64,000 bases of DNA from Acidovorax sp. 69 (GCF_002797445.1 NZ_PGEP01000001.1:4278501-4342500); one strand, 5' to 3'. Numbered from the stretch's first letter, positions 1-9,298 are shown. Program-made: numbers and translations. Notes: generated by a model not told the origin, from the letters alone.

Positions 1-2
1 TT

Positions 3-911
3 TTTGTGGTGGTGGCAGGCCTTATTTTTCGGCAGGCGCGCACGGTGGACTGGCCCGCCGTGCTGCAGGCCGTGCGCGACCTGCCCACCATGGCGCTGGC
101 AATGGCGGGCGGGCTGGCGTTGCTGAGCCATTTCACCTATGGCACCTTCGACTGGGTAGGCCGCTATTGCAGCGGCCACCGGTTACCGCGCGCCACCACG
201 CTGGGTATTGCCATGACGAGTTACCCGTTCACCCTGAACCTGGGTTCGCTGATCGGCGGGGTGGGTGTGCGCTACCGCCTGTATGCGCGGCGCGGTGTGG
301 ACCCCGGCACTATCGGCCAGGTGGTGGGTACCAGCATCTTGACGAATTGGGTCGGTTACCTGCTGCTGGCGGGCGTGCTGGCCTGGCTTTGGCAACCGCC
401 CACCGTGGCGGGATGGGCGGTCAACACATGGCAATGGCGCCTGGGCGGCACTGTTGTGGGCAGTCTCGCACTGGCGTACACCGGGCTGTGCGCACTGCGC
501 AAGGGCCGTGCGCTCACACTGCGTGGCCACGAATTTCCGCTGCCCCGCTGGCCGGTGGCGCTGTGGCAGGTGGCGGTGTCCGCGTCCAACTGGATGCTGA
601 TGGGTGCCGCGCTGTGGATGGTGTTGCAAGCCCAGGTCAGTTACCCCGCCGCCCTGGCCACCGTGCTGCTGGGTGCCGTGGCCGGGCTGGTGCTGCGCGT
701 GCCTGCTGGCCTCGGCGTGCTGGAGGCCGTGGGCGTGGCGCTGCTGGCCACCGAGGCGCTGGGGCAAGAAGAAGTGCTGGCCGCGCTCCTGGCCTACCGG
801 GCGCTGTATTACTTCGGGCCGCTGGTGCTGGCCATGGTGGCCTTGGGCAGCGCAGAGCTGCGCTGGCGCAACCGGGCGGGGCCTCCGACAGAGGCTTTGC
901 CTAAAATATAA
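3..911 (+). CDS. YbhN-like integral membrane protein (UPF0104), 5' partial
   Basis: The frame is open at the left edge of the window, so the N-terminus is missing and the GTG codons near position 6 need not be the start. About 300 residues are visible, with at least six hydrophobic segments. They resemble the lysylphosphatidylglycerol synthase transmembrane domain family (YbhN/UPF0104), including the conserved stretch with TSYPFTLNLGSLIGGVG. Proteins of this family sit in the inner membrane. In enterobacteria ybhN lies beside a cardiolipin synthase gene, so a lipid-related role is plausible, but no enzymatic domain is visible here. The gene ends in TAA and converges on a tetR gene; the gap between them holds one copy of a dispersed hairpin element. 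Confidence 0.75.
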   Translation, partial: FVVVAGLIFRQARTVDWPAVLQAVRDLPTMALAMAGGLALLSHFTYGTFDWVGRYCSGHRLPRATTLGIAMTSYPFTLNLGSLIGGVGVRYRLYARRGVDPGTIGQVVGTSILTNWVGYLLLAGVLAWLWQPPTVAGWAVNTWQWRLGGTVVGSLALAYTGLCALRKGRALTLRGHEFPLPRWPVALWQVAVSASNWMLMGAALWMVLQAQVSYPAALATVLLGAVAGLVLRVPAGLGVLEAVGVALLATEALGQEEVLAALLAYRALYYFGPLVLAMVALGSAELRWRNRAGPPTEALPKI

Positions 912-912
912 G

Positions 913-966
913 CAAAAAGTGCCGTAATCGCCCGTCCATCAAGCGCAAGCAGCTATCATTTTTGCA
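913..966. repeat. AGCTAT-type dispersed hairpin element, copy 1
   Basis: This stretch contains AAAAAGTGCC, then AAGCGCAAGCAGCTAT followed by CATTTTTGC. It matches the shared pattern of a short imperfect palindrome repeated elsewhere in the window (near 15150, 27230, 31980, 49870, 56970 and 57890). It fills the convergent gap between the membrane protein gene and the tetR gene. Confidence 0.6.
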
Positions 967-991
967 CATCAGAACCCGCAAGCCCGGGCCA

Positions 992-1603
992 TCACTGGGG
1001 CATCGGCCCATACGCGGCCAGGAACGCGGCCACCGCACGCTGCACCGTGTCATTGATTTGCGCATCGGCCACCGGCCCCAAGGTCTGAAACAGAAACCGG
1101 TCGAGCCATTCGGCCTCCAGCAGACCGCGCAGGTGCAGTGCCGCAATGTGGGCATCGGCCTGGCGCAAATGCCCGGCATCCATGGCCTGCTGCAAAAACA
1201 CCGCGGTCGCCGCTTCATTGCGCACGGGTCCGAGTTCGTAGCACTTTTGGCCCAGTTCCGAGCGGCTGGCCTCCGACACGATCAATCGGCGCATGGCCTG
1301 GACCTGGGGCGAGTACAGCAAGGTGAGCAAGCCGCGGCCAAACTTTTCCAGGGCCAGGGTGATGTCGGTGAACGAGGCGTCCAGCGCCTCCAGCGTGGAC
1401 TGGAACTCGGCCTCGGTGGCCTCAAACACCACGGCCGAGAACAACTCTTCTTTGGACGCAAAGTAGTTGTACAGCGTGGCCTTGGAATATCCCAGGCGCT
1501 CGCAGATGGCGGCCATGGTGGCCCGCTCAAACCCCGTTTCCTGAAAAACCTCTGCGGCGGCATCCAGGATGGCTTGGCGTCTTATCTCGGTTTTTGCCCG
1601 CAC
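992..1603 (-). CDS. TetR/AcrR family transcriptional regulator of the adjacent efflux operon
   Basis: A 203-residue TetR-type repressor. The N-terminal helix-turn-helix is clear at about residues 10-55 (ILDAAAEVFQETGFERATM, then GYSKATLYNYFASKEEL), followed by an all-helical ligand-binding region. The start is GTG at 1603, with AAGGAG about five bases upstream. It is transcribed divergently from an outer-membrane/EmrA/EmrB efflux operon, and two copies of one partly palindromic site lie between the start codons. Such repressors usually block both their own promoter and the pump operon until a toxic ligand binds; that role is inferred from the layout and the sites. Confidence 0.9.
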   Translation of the reverse strand: MRAKTEIRRQAILDAAAEVFQETGFERATMAAICERLGYSKATLYNYFASKEELFSAVVFEATEAEFQSTLEALDASFTDITLALEKFGRGLLTLLYSPQVQAMRRLIVSEASRSELGQKCYELGPVRNEAATAVFLQQAMDAGHLRQADAHIAALHLRGLLEAEWLDRFLFQTLGPVADAQINDTVQRAVAAFLAAYGPMPQ

Positions 1604-1621
1604 GTCAACTCCTTTATTTTT

Positions 1622-1641
1622 GAACCAGCCGGTTCAGTTTA
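1622..1641 (-). promoter_or_regulatory. Putative TetR operator, site 1
   Basis: Read on the minus strand this is TAAACTGAACCGGCTGGTTC. Its core, GAACC-N4-GGTTC, is a perfect inverted repeat just upstream of the tetR GTG start. A near copy in the opposite orientation lies at 1667-1686. Operator function is inferred from symmetry, duplication and position. Confidence 0.65.
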
Positions 1642-1666
1642 GCTTGATTTTCGACAATCGCAAAGG

Positions 1667-1686
1667 TAAACTAAACCGATCAGTTC
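1667..1686 (+). promoter_or_regulatory. Putative TetR operator, site 2
   Basis: TAAACTAAACCGATCAGTTC is the plus-strand counterpart of site 1. Fifteen of 20 positions are identical, including the TAAACT, AACCG and GTTC blocks. It lies just upstream of the ribosome binding site of the outer membrane lipoprotein gene, so a bound repressor would block the efflux operon. Confidence 0.65.
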
Positions 1687-1703
1687 AGTTAAATGGAGTC
1701 TTG

Positions 1704-3179
1704 ATGCGTCAACCCAGCACGCCACCGTCGCCCGCCTTGCGCAGGCTGCGCACGCCCCGCCACCTGCCCCTCCTCGGGGCAGTTTTGTTTTTGGCCGGGT
1801 GCGCCCAATTGCCCGACCTGGGCGCCTCCCCACAGCCGAAGTCGGCCGACGCATTCCAGAGCGCCCGGTCGCTGACGGCTCCGCTGGCGCAATGGCCCGC
1901 GCAACAGTGGTGGACGGCCTACGGCGACACCCAGCTGGATGCCCTGATCGCCGAAGCGCTGGCCGACGCACCCGATCTGGCCGCAGCAGCCGCGCGCCTG
2001 CAACGCGCCGATGCCGTGGTGCAAATCGCTGGCGCGGCCAACCGCCCCCAGCTCAGCGCCAACGCCTCCATCAGCGAGGACAAGCTGAGCTACAACCACC
2101 TCACGCCCCGCGCGATGACGCCCTCGGGCATGAACGACTACGGCCGCGCGACGCTGAACCTGCAGTGGGAGCTAGACTTCTGGGGCAAGAACCGCTCGGC
2201 ACTGGCGGCGGCCACGTCCGATGTGCACGCCAGCCAGGCCGAGCTGGCCCAGGCACGCCTTTGGCTCGCCTCGGGCGTGGCCGCCCACTATGCGGAACTG
2301 AGCCGCCTGTACGCCAACCGCGACACCGCCGACAAGGCGGTCGCCATTCGCGCCAAGACAGCGGGCCTGTTCTCAGAGCGGCTGGACAACGGCCTGGAAA
2401 ACCGGGGCGGCCTGCACAACGCACAGGCCCGCCTGGCCATGGCCGAAGGTGAGTTGCTGGCGCTGGACGAGCAGATCGCGCTGCAACGCAACCGCCTCGC
2501 TGCCCTGCTGGGCGCGGGGCCGGACCGGGGCCTGACGATCACGCGCCCCAGCCTGAAGCTCGACCGCGCCTTTGGCCTGCCCGCCGAACTCTCGGCCGAC
2601 CTGCTCGGTCGCCGGCCCGACGTGGTCGCCGCACGGTGGCGCGCCGAGGCACAGTCGCGCCGCATCGACCAGCAAAAGGCCGAGTTCTATCCCAACGTCA
2701 ACCTGTCGGCACTGGTGGGTGTGCAATCGCTGGGGCTGGACATACTGACCAAGGGCGGCTCCGGCATTGCGGGCATTGGCCCGGCGATTTCGCTGCCCAT
2801 CTTCAGCGGCGGGCGCCTGCAAGGAGCGCTGCGGGGCGCCCATGCGGCCTATGGCGAAGCCGTGGCCGCGTACAACACCACCGTGGCCCGTGCGCTGCAG
2901 GACGTGGCCGACAACGCCATCAGCCAGAAGGCGTTGGGCGAGCGCCTCCTGAAGGTGCAACAAGCCGTGGACGCCGCGAGCCAAGCGCACCGCGTCGCCA
3001 ACAACCGCTACGAAGGCGGATTGGCCACCTACCTCGAGGTGCTGACCGCCGAAGACGCACTGCTGGGCGCGCTGAGCGCCCAGACCAACCTGCACTCGGC
3101 GTCGTTCACGCTGGACATCGGCCTGCAGCGGGCGCTGGGCGGGGGCTACCAACAGCCCGACGTCATCGCCAAAAAGTAA
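1704..3179 (+). CDS. NodT/OprM-type outer membrane efflux lipoprotein
   Basis: This 491-residue protein is the outer membrane channel of a tripartite efflux pump. The start at 1704 is chosen because GGAG lies seven bases upstream and it yields a lipoprotein signal sequence with the lipobox LAGC (about residues 32-35), giving an acylated N-terminal Cys. Two repeats of the outer membrane efflux protein family follow, with the typical motifs WWTAYGDTQLDALIAEAL, RRPDVVAARWRAEAQ and a C-terminal NNRYEGGLATYLEVL. It is the first gene of an operon with emrA-like and emrB-like genes, 42 bp upstream of emrA, and is presumably controlled by the divergent TetR protein. Confidence 0.93.
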   Translation: MRQPSTPPSPALRRLRTPRHLPLLGAVLFLAGCAQLPDLGASPQPKSADAFQSARSLTAPLAQWPAQQWWTAYGDTQLDALIAEALADAPDLAAAAARLQRADAVVQIAGAANRPQLSANASISEDKLSYNHLTPRAMTPSGMNDYGRATLNLQWELDFWGKNRSALAAATSDVHASQAELAQARLWLASGVAAHYAELSRLYANRDTADKAVAIRAKTAGLFSERLDNGLENRGGLHNAQARLAMAEGELLALDEQIALQRNRLAALLGAGPDRGLTITRPSLKLDRAFGLPAELSADLLGRRPDVVAARWRAEAQSRRIDQQKAEFYPNVNLSALVGVQSLGLDILTKGGSGIAGIGPAISLPIFSGGRLQGALRGAHAAYGEAVAAYNTTVARALQDVADNAISQKALGERLLKVQQAVDAASQAHRVANNRYEGGLATYLEVLTAEDALLGALSAQTNLHSASFTLDIGLQRALGGGYQQPDVIAKK

Positions 3180-3221
3180 GCACCCCGCTGCCCACCCCCT
3201 TCTTTCGATCCAGGAATCTCC

Positions 3222-4406
3222 ATGTCTGAAAACAACACCTCTGCCAGCGCCGACGCCCTGAACAAAAAAAACCGCAACATCCGCCTCGCCGCCCTGGGGG
3301 GCGTGGTGGTGCTGGCCGCCGCCGGGTCCACCGCGTACTGGAAGCTGCACGCGTCGCACTACGTCTCGACCGACAACACCTACGCCGCTGCCGAAGTGGC
3401 GCAGATCACACCCGCCGTAGGCGGCACCGTGCTGGAAGTGAACGCGAGTGACACCCAGGCGGTCAAACAAGGCGATGTGCTGCTGGTCATCGACCCGACC
3501 GACGCCCAGCTGGCCGTGGCGCAGGCCAAGGCAGAGCTGGACCGGGCCGAGCGCCGCGTGAAAAGCCTGATGGCCAACGACAACAGCCTGTCCGCTCAAA
3601 TCAGCGCACGCGCGGCCGACGCCCAGCGCGCCACCGCCCAGTTGGCTGCGGCGCAGGCGGACTTCGAACGCGCCAAGGTCGATCTCCAACGCCGCCAGGC
3701 GCTGGTCGCCTCGGGTTCAGTCTCGGGCGACGAACTGACGCGGGCCAAGAATGGCTTTGACGCCGCCACCGCACAACTGGCCGCCGCCAAGGCCAGCGCG
3801 GCACAGGTGACGGCCAACCAGCGTTCGGCCGTGGCCGCCAAAGAAGCCAATGCGGCCCTCATCAGCAACAGCACCGTGGAGACCAACCCCGAAGTGGCCG
3901 CAGCCCGCGCCCGGCTGGACCAGGCCGAGGTGAACCTGGCGCGCACCGTGGTGCGCGCACCACTCGACGGTGTGGTGGCCAAACGCATGGTGCAGCTGGG
4001 CCAGCGCGTGCAGCCCGGCGCGCCCCTGATGGTGGTGGTGCCGGTGAACGACATCTACGTGGAAGCCAACTTCAAGGAAGTGCAGCTGGAAAAGGTGCGC
4101 ATCGGCCAAGCGGTGAAACTCCACGCCGACATCTACGGCAAGGCGGTGACCTACCAAGGCGTGGTCGAAGGATTCTCGGGAGGCTCCGGCGCAGCGTTTG
4201 CAGCCATTCCGGCACAGAACGCCACCGGCAACTGGATCAAGGTGGTGCAGCGCCTGCCGGTGCGCGTCAAGCTCGACGCGGCCGAGCTGCAGGCCCATCC
4301 GCTCAAGATCGGCCTGTCGATGAGCGCCGAGATCGATACCCGCACGGGCGGTCAACAGGCCGCCGCCGCTGCCTCCGCTGACACCCAACGCACCGCAGCG
4401 CAATAA
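3222..4406 (+). CDS. emrA: EmrA-like HlyD family periplasmic adaptor
   Basis: A 394-residue membrane fusion protein that should connect the EmrB-like inner membrane transporter to the outer membrane channel. A short cytoplasmic N-terminus precedes one transmembrane helix at about residues 22-42. Then come a split biotinyl-lipoyl-like domain (THR/DNTYAAAEVAQITPAVGGTVLEV and the later VVRAPLDGVVAKRMVQLGQRVQPGA) and a long Ala/Gln-rich alpha-helical hairpin between the halves. Length and architecture are normal for EmrA. It lies between its partner genes, with only 14 bp to the next one. Confidence 0.92.
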   Translation: MSENNTSASADALNKKNRNIRLAALGGVVVLAAAGSTAYWKLHASHYVSTDNTYAAAEVAQITPAVGGTVLEVNASDTQAVKQGDVLLVIDPTDAQLAVAQAKAELDRAERRVKSLMANDNSLSAQISARAADAQRATAQLAAAQADFERAKVDLQRRQALVASGSVSGDELTRAKNGFDAATAQLAAAKASAAQVTANQRSAVAAKEANAALISNSTVETNPEVAAARARLDQAEVNLARTVVRAPLDGVVAKRMVQLGQRVQPGAPLMVVVPVNDIYVEANFKEVQLEKVRIGQAVKLHADIYGKAVTYQGVVEGFSGGSGAAFAAIPAQNATGNWIKVVQRLPVRVKLDAAELQAHPLKIGLSMSAEIDTRTGGQQAAAAASADTQRTAAQ

Positions 4407-4420
4407 GCGGGGGTTCCACC

Positions 4421-5989
4421 ATGAGTCAAGCGACAACGGCGCCCGGCGCGCCAGGAGTGCCCCTGGGCCGCGATGGCGGCATTGCGCCGCTCAGCGGCCC
4501 CATGCTGGTGCTGGCCGCGCTGATGCTGGCCTCGGCCAACTTCATTGCGGTGCTCAACATGACCATCGCCAACGTGGCAGTGCCCAACATCGCGGGCGCC
4601 CTGGGCGCAGCCGCGAGCCAGGGCACCTGGGTCATCACGTCCTTTGCAGTGGGCGAGGCCATCACGGTGCCTTTGACCGGCTGGTTTGCTGCGCGCTTTG
4701 GCGCGGTGCGCGTGTTCGTCGTGTCCATGGTGCTGTTCGGCATCTTCTCCATCTTGTGCGGCCTGTCCACCTCGATTGGCATGCTGGTGGTGATGCGCGT
4801 GTTCCAGGGCCTGAGCGGTGGCCCGCTGATGCCGCTGTCGCAAACGCTGATGCTGCGCATCTTTCCCAAGGACAAGGCGGGCGCGGCCATCGGCATCTGG
4901 TCCATGACAACGCTGATCGCACCCGTGGTCGGCCCCATCCTGGGCGGCTGGCTGGTGGACGATTTCACCTGGAACTGGGTGTTCTTGATCAACGCCCCCA
5001 TTGCCATCGGCTTTGGCCTGCTGACCTGGAAGGTGCTCAAGCACTACCAGGATGCACCGGTACGCAACCCCTTCGACAAGGTCGGGTTGATGCTGCTGCT
5101 GGTCTGGGTGGTGGCCTTACAACTGGTGCTCGATGAAGGCAAGAACCTGGACTGGTTCGCGTCCAGTCAGATCGTGGCGCTGACCTGTATCGCCGTGGTG
5201 GGTTTTGTGGCCTTCCTGATCTGGGAACTGCACGAGAAACACCCGGTGGTCGATTTGCGGGTGTTCCGCCACCGCGGCTTCAATGCGGCGGTGCTGACGG
5301 TCAGCGTGGCCTATGCGGCCTTCTTCGGTGTGAGTGTGCTGACCCCCCTGTGGCTGCAAAGCTTCATGGCCTACACCGCCACCGACGCCGGCCTGGCGAC
5401 CGCGTGGACCGGGGTAACTGCATTGTTGGTGGCGCCCTTGGTGGCATCCAGCAAACGGGACCCGCGTGCGCTGGTGTTTGTGGGCGTCATGTGGATGGCA
5501 TTGGTCACCCTGTGGCGCACCTTCGCCAACAGCGACATGGCGTTCTGGGACATCGCCATCCCGCTGGCGGTGATGGGCTTTGCGCTGCCGTTCTTCTTCA
5601 TCCCCACCACCGGCATCGCCCTGGGGAGCGTGGAAGAGCGCGAGATGGATTCGGCCGCCGGGCTGATGAACTTTCTGCGCACTTTGTCCGGCGCGTTTGC
5701 CACCTCGGTGGTGACCACCGTCTGGGCCAACCAGACCACACGCAACCATGCGGAGCTGGTCGGCCTGGCCGACCGCGACGGCAGCGTGCACCACATGCTG
5801 ACCCAGTCGGGTGCGCCACCCGACACAGCCACGCAGGTGGTGGACTTCATGATCACGTCGCAAAGCGGCATGTTGTCCACCAACCAGGTCATGACCGGCA
5901 TCGCCGTGATGTTCTTCATCGCGGCCGCCATCATCTGGATCGCGCCCAAACCCACACGCACCATCGAGCCGGGCGCGGGCGGGCATTGA
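4421..5989 (+). CDS. emrB: EmrB-like DHA2 family MFS multidrug transporter
   Basis: A 522-residue major facilitator protein with about 14 hydrophobic segments, typical of the DHA2 (EmrB/QacA) group. The N-terminal region carries NMTIANVAVPNIAGALG and, after the second helix, the motif-A-like FAARFGAVRVF. It is a proton-driven drug exporter that would work with the EmrA adaptor and the NodT-type channel encoded just upstream. It is the last gene of the operon; a strong hairpin lies 14 bp after the stop codon. Confidence 0.93.
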   Translation: MSQATTAPGAPGVPLGRDGGIAPLSGPMLVLAALMLASANFIAVLNMTIANVAVPNIAGALGAAASQGTWVITSFAVGEAITVPLTGWFAARFGAVRVFVVSMVLFGIFSILCGLSTSIGMLVVMRVFQGLSGGPLMPLSQTLMLRIFPKDKAGAAIGIWSMTTLIAPVVGPILGGWLVDDFTWNWVFLINAPIAIGFGLLTWKVLKHYQDAPVRNPFDKVGLMLLLVWVVALQLVLDEGKNLDWFASSQIVALTCIAVVGFVAFLIWELHEKHPVVDLRVFRHRGFNAAVLTVSVAYAAFFGVSVLTPLWLQSFMAYTATDAGLATAWTGVTALLVAPLVASSKRDPRALVFVGVMWMALVTLWRTFANSDMAFWDIAIPLAVMGFALPFFFIPTTGIALGSVEEREMDSAAGLMNFLRTLSGAFATSVVTTVWANQTTRNHAELVGLADRDGSVHHMLTQSGAPPDTATQVVDFMITSQSGMLSTNQVMTGIAVMFFIAAAIIWIAPKPTRTIEPGAGGH

Positions 5990-6003
5990 ACCCGGGGAAG
6001 GAC

Positions 6004-6023
6004 CGAAGGTGCTCGCACCTTCG
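6004..6023. terminator. Hairpin downstream of emrB (possible terminator)
   Basis: CGAAGGTGC and GCACCTTCG form a perfect nine-base inverted repeat separated by TC, just after the emrB stop. No T-run follows, so it may be a weak terminator, an mRNA 3' end stabiliser or a structure in the leader of the next gene. Confidence 0.4.
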
Positions 6024-6115
6024 CGGATCCCGGTAGCTGTGTGCCGATAAGGGTGGAGCCGGTAAAATCCGGCCTCACCCATTGCCCACCGCCCGATAAC
6101 CACGGGCCTGCAAAA

Positions 6116-7834
6116 ATGATCCGCCTTTCCGAAATCCGGCTGCCCTTCACTGTGGCCGAAGCCCCCGAGGCGCCCCTGCGCGCCGCTGCCACCACCCTCC
6201 TGGGCCTGGCAGACACCGATATCGCCCACCTGCAAGTCTTCAAGCGCAGCTTTGATGCGCGCAAGGCCGACCTGCTGGCGGTGTACATCGTGGACATCAC
6301 GCTCGCGCAGCCTGAATGTGAAGCCGCCCTGCTGGAACAGTTCGCCAGCAACCCCCACATCCAACCCACGCCCGACATGGCCTGGCACCCCGTGGGCCAG
6401 GCCCCGGCCGACCTGCCCCTGCGCCCCGTGGTGGTGGGCTTTGGCCCCTGCGGCATTTTTGCGGCACTGGTGCTGGCGCAGATGGGCTTCAAGCCCATCG
6501 TGCTGGAGCGCGGCAAACCCGTGCGCGAGCGCACCAAGGACACCTGGGGCCTGTGGCGCAAGCGCGAGCTGCATGCCGAGAGCAATGTGCAGTTTGGCGA
6601 AGGCGGCGCAGGCACCTTCAGCGACGGCAAGCTCTACAGCCAGATCAAGGACCCCCGCCACCTGGGCCGCAACGTGATGAACGAGTTCGTCAAGGCGGGC
6701 GCGCCCGAAGAAATTTTGTACGTCGCGCACCCGCACATCGGCACGTTCAAGCTGGTGAAGGTGGTGGAGAACCTGCGCGAGCAGATCATTGCGCTGGGTG
6801 GCGAGATCCGCTTTGAGCAGCGTGTGACGGACGTGATCGTCGAAGACACAGGAGAAAGCCGCCATCTGCGCGGCCTGAAGGTGCTGAACCAGGCCACCGG
6901 CGAAACCACTGATCTGCGCGCCGACCACGTGGTGATGGCGCTGGGCCACAGCTCGCGCGACACCTTCGCCATGCTCTACCAGCGCGGTGTGGCCATGGAG
7001 GCCAAGCCGTTTTCCATCGGCTTTCGCATCGAACACCCGCAGGGCGTGATTGACCGCGCCCGCTGGGGCCGCCACGCGGGCCACCCGCTGCTGGGCGCGG
7101 CCGACTACAAGCTGGTGCACCACGCCGCCAACGGCCGTGCGGTGTACAGCTTTTGCATGTGCCCCGGCGGCACCGTGGTGGCCGCCACCAGCGAACCGGG
7201 CCGCGTGGTGACCAACGGCATGAGCCAATACTCGCGCAACGAGCGCAACGCCAATGCGGGCATGGTGGTGGGCATTGACCCCCGCGACTACCCCACCGAT
7301 GCCACGGCGTTTGAAACCCACCTGGGCAGCACCTATGGTGTCGAAGCACAGGCTGCCAACAGCTTTCACCCCCTTGCAGGCCTGGTGCTCCAGCGCCAGC
7401 TGGAATCCAATGCCTATGTGCTGGGCGGGCGTGACTACAGCGCGCCGGGCCAGCTGGTGGGCGACTTCATTGTGGGCAAGCCGTCCACCGAACTGGGCGG
7501 GGTGGAGCCCTCGTACAAGCCCGGTGTGGCCCTGGGTGACCTGCACGCGGCCCTGCCCGGCTACGCCATCGAGGCGCTGCGCGAGGCGCTGCCCGTGTTC
7601 GGCCGCAAGATCAAAGGTTTTGACATGCACGACGCAGTGCTGACGGGCGTGGAGACACGCACCTCGTCACCGCTCAAGATCGGGCGCGACGAAACGCTGC
7701 AGAGCCTGAACACCGCCGGCTTGTACCCGGCCGGCGAAGGCGCCAGCTATGCGGGCGGCATCCTGTCGGCCGGGGTGGATGGCATCAAGGTGGGCGAAGC
7801 GGTGGCCCGAAACCTTCTCGGCACAGCAGGCTGA
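6116..7834 (+). CDS. FAD-dependent dehydrogenase, COG2509 family
   Basis: A 572-residue predicted NAD(P)/FAD-dependent oxidoreductase. An N-terminal region of about 100 residues precedes a Rossmann FAD-binding motif (VVVGFGPCGIFAALVLAQMG, followed by the acidic VLERGKPV). The family's characteristic ESNVQFGEGGAGTFSDGKL follows, and a C-terminal FAD-contact region ends GEGASYAGGILSAGVDGIKVGEA. The ATG at 6116 is used because the family begins close to MIRLSEIRLPF. Substrate and physiological role are unknown for the family. It stands alone between the efflux operon and the convergent amidohydrolase gene. Confidence 0.9.
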   Translation: MIRLSEIRLPFTVAEAPEAPLRAAATTLLGLADTDIAHLQVFKRSFDARKADLLAVYIVDITLAQPECEAALLEQFASNPHIQPTPDMAWHPVGQAPADLPLRPVVVGFGPCGIFAALVLAQMGFKPIVLERGKPVRERTKDTWGLWRKRELHAESNVQFGEGGAGTFSDGKLYSQIKDPRHLGRNVMNEFVKAGAPEEILYVAHPHIGTFKLVKVVENLREQIIALGGEIRFEQRVTDVIVEDTGESRHLRGLKVLNQATGETTDLRADHVVMALGHSSRDTFAMLYQRGVAMEAKPFSIGFRIEHPQGVIDRARWGRHAGHPLLGAADYKLVHHAANGRAVYSFCMCPGGTVVAATSEPGRVVTNGMSQYSRNERNANAGMVVGIDPRDYPTDATAFETHLGSTYGVEAQAANSFHPLAGLVLQRQLESNAYVLGGRDYSAPGQLVGDFIVGKPSTELGGVEPSYKPGVALGDLHAALPGYAIEALREALPVFGRKIKGFDMHDAVLTGVETRTSSPLKIGRDETLQSLNTAGLYPAGEGASYAGGILSAGVDGIKVGEAVARNLLGTAG

Positions 7835-7868
7835 CCAGCAGCGGTGAAGAGCGGGTCAGCCGCCCCGC

Positions 7869-9212
7869 TCACTTGCGCTGCAAAAAGTCCACCGCCAGTG
7901 CGGCCAACGTGCGCGCGCCCACGGGCAGCTGGTCTTCGTCGATGTCGAACAGCGGCGAGTGGTTGGACGGTGCGGTCTTGAAGTCCTTGTCCTTGGGCGG
8001 CGCGCCCAGGAAGAAAAAGAAACCCGGGGCCACCTTCTGGAACTCGGAGAAGTCCTCCGAGCCACTCACCTTGGGGATGATCATGGCCTTGCCACCCACC
8101 GCCAGCTTGAGCGCAGGCAGCGACGCCGCCGTCAGCTCGGCAGGGTTGGTGGTCACCGGGTAGGCCACGGGGCCAAACACCACCTTGGCCTTGGCGCCGC
8201 TGGAGATGGCAATGGACTCGGCGGTGGTCGTGATGCGTTTCAAGGCCTCCTGGCGCATGCCTTCGTCAAACGTGCGCAGCGTGCCCAGCAGCTCCACGTT
8301 GTCGGGGATGATGTTGTAACGCGTGCCGCCCTGGATGGAGCCGATGGTGATGACTGCGGGCTCATTGCTGATGTTGAGCTGGCGGCTGACCACGGTCTGC
8401 AGGCCCAGCACGACCTGGCTCGCGGCCACCACAGGATCTACGGCGTTCCAGGGCGACGAGCCGTGGCCGCCCCGGCCTTCGACCAGGATCTTGAGGCTGT
8501 CGGAGCCCGCCATCAAAGGCCCACTGCGGTAGCCCACCACGCCTGAAGGCAGGTTGGCGGTGATGTGCAGCCCATAGATGGCCTGCACGTCTTTCAACGC
8601 GCCCTCCTCCACCATGGCCTTGGCACCAAAGCTGGGGACTTTGCCGGTCGCGTCGGGCTCCACCGGCGCGCCTTCCTCGGCGGGCTGGAAGATGAACTTG
8701 ATGGTGCCGGGCAGCTGCGCCTTCATGCCCGCCAGCGCCTCGGCCGCACCCATGAGCATGGCCGTGTGCGCATCGTGACCACAGGCGTGCATCACCGGCA
8801 CCTCCTTGCCCAGGTAGTTGGACTTGACCTTGCTCGCAAAAGGCAGGCCGGTGTTCTCGGGCACAGGCAACGCGTCCATGTCGGCGCGCAGGGCCACCAC
8901 TTTACCCGGCAGGCCGCCCCGCAGCGTGCCCACTACACCGGTGCCGCCGACGTTGGTCTGCACTTCCATGCCGAGCTTTTTCAGGTGCTCGGCCACCAGC
9001 TTGGCGGTGCGCACCTCCTGGCCCGAGAGTTCAGGGTGGGCGTGGATGTCGCGGCGCCAGCTGACCATCTTGGGGACCACCTTGTTCACGGCGGTGTCGA
9101 TGGCCTGAAGACCCGCCGCGTCCAGCGCCTGGGCCTGGGCCGAAGAAGCGAAGGCCAGGCCGCTGACGAGCAGGCTGGCGGCCCACGAAATGGCAGAGAG
9201 GGGTTTGTGCAT
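7869..9212 (-). CDS. Exported M20 family amidohydrolase (IAA-amino acid hydrolase-like)
   Basis: A 447-residue M20D-type metallo-amidohydrolase. The start at 9212 gives a good Sec signal peptide ending in an AQA-like cleavage site near residue 30, so the enzyme is probably periplasmic. Metal-site motifs are visible: ALRADMDALPV, then HACGHDAHTAMLMGAAEAL and QPAEEGAP, followed by a dimerisation domain and the late SGSEDFSEF. Such enzymes hydrolyse N-acyl amino acids, hippurate or indole-3-acetyl amino acids; the substrate cannot be read from sequence. It is divergent from a GlxA-type AraC regulator, which may control it. The reading frame continues upstream of 9212, but that would bury the signal peptide. 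Confidence 0.88.
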   Translation of the reverse strand: MHKPLSAISWAASLLVSGLAFASSAQAQALDAAGLQAIDTAVNKVVPKMVSWRRDIHAHPELSGQEVRTAKLVAEHLKKLGMEVQTNVGGTGVVGTLRGGLPGKVVALRADMDALPVPENTGLPFASKVKSNYLGKEVPVMHACGHDAHTAMLMGAAEALAGMKAQLPGTIKFIFQPAEEGAPVEPDATGKVPSFGAKAMVEEGALKDVQAIYGLHITANLPSGVVGYRSGPLMAGSDSLKILVEGRGGHGSSPWNAVDPVVAASQVVLGLQTVVSRQLNISNEPAVITIGSIQGGTRYNIIPDNVELLGTLRTFDEGMRQEALKRITTTAESIAISSGAKAKVVFGPVAYPVTTNPAELTAASLPALKLAVGGKAMIIPKVSGSEDFSEFQKVAPGFFFFLGAPPKDKDFKTAPSNHSPLFDIDEDQLPVGARTLAALAVDFLQRK

Positions 9213-9298
9213 GAACAGATCCGTGCGGTGAATGACAACAATAAAAGGAAGGAGGCCAACAAAACGCACATTCATGCTAAGACCCCAAGCCCTTTTGG

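Noticed and set aside
2373..3689. Long minus-strand open frame across the outer membrane lipoprotein and emrA genes
   Set aside because: No recognisable domain, and it crosses two confident plus-strand genes; a codon-bias shadow.
5117..7630. Very long minus-strand open frame (over 800 codons) opposite emrB and the FAD dehydrogenase gene
   Set aside because: His/Gln/Gly-rich translation with no domain, lying across two well-supported plus-strand genes and their intergenic gap; a high-GC antisense artefact.
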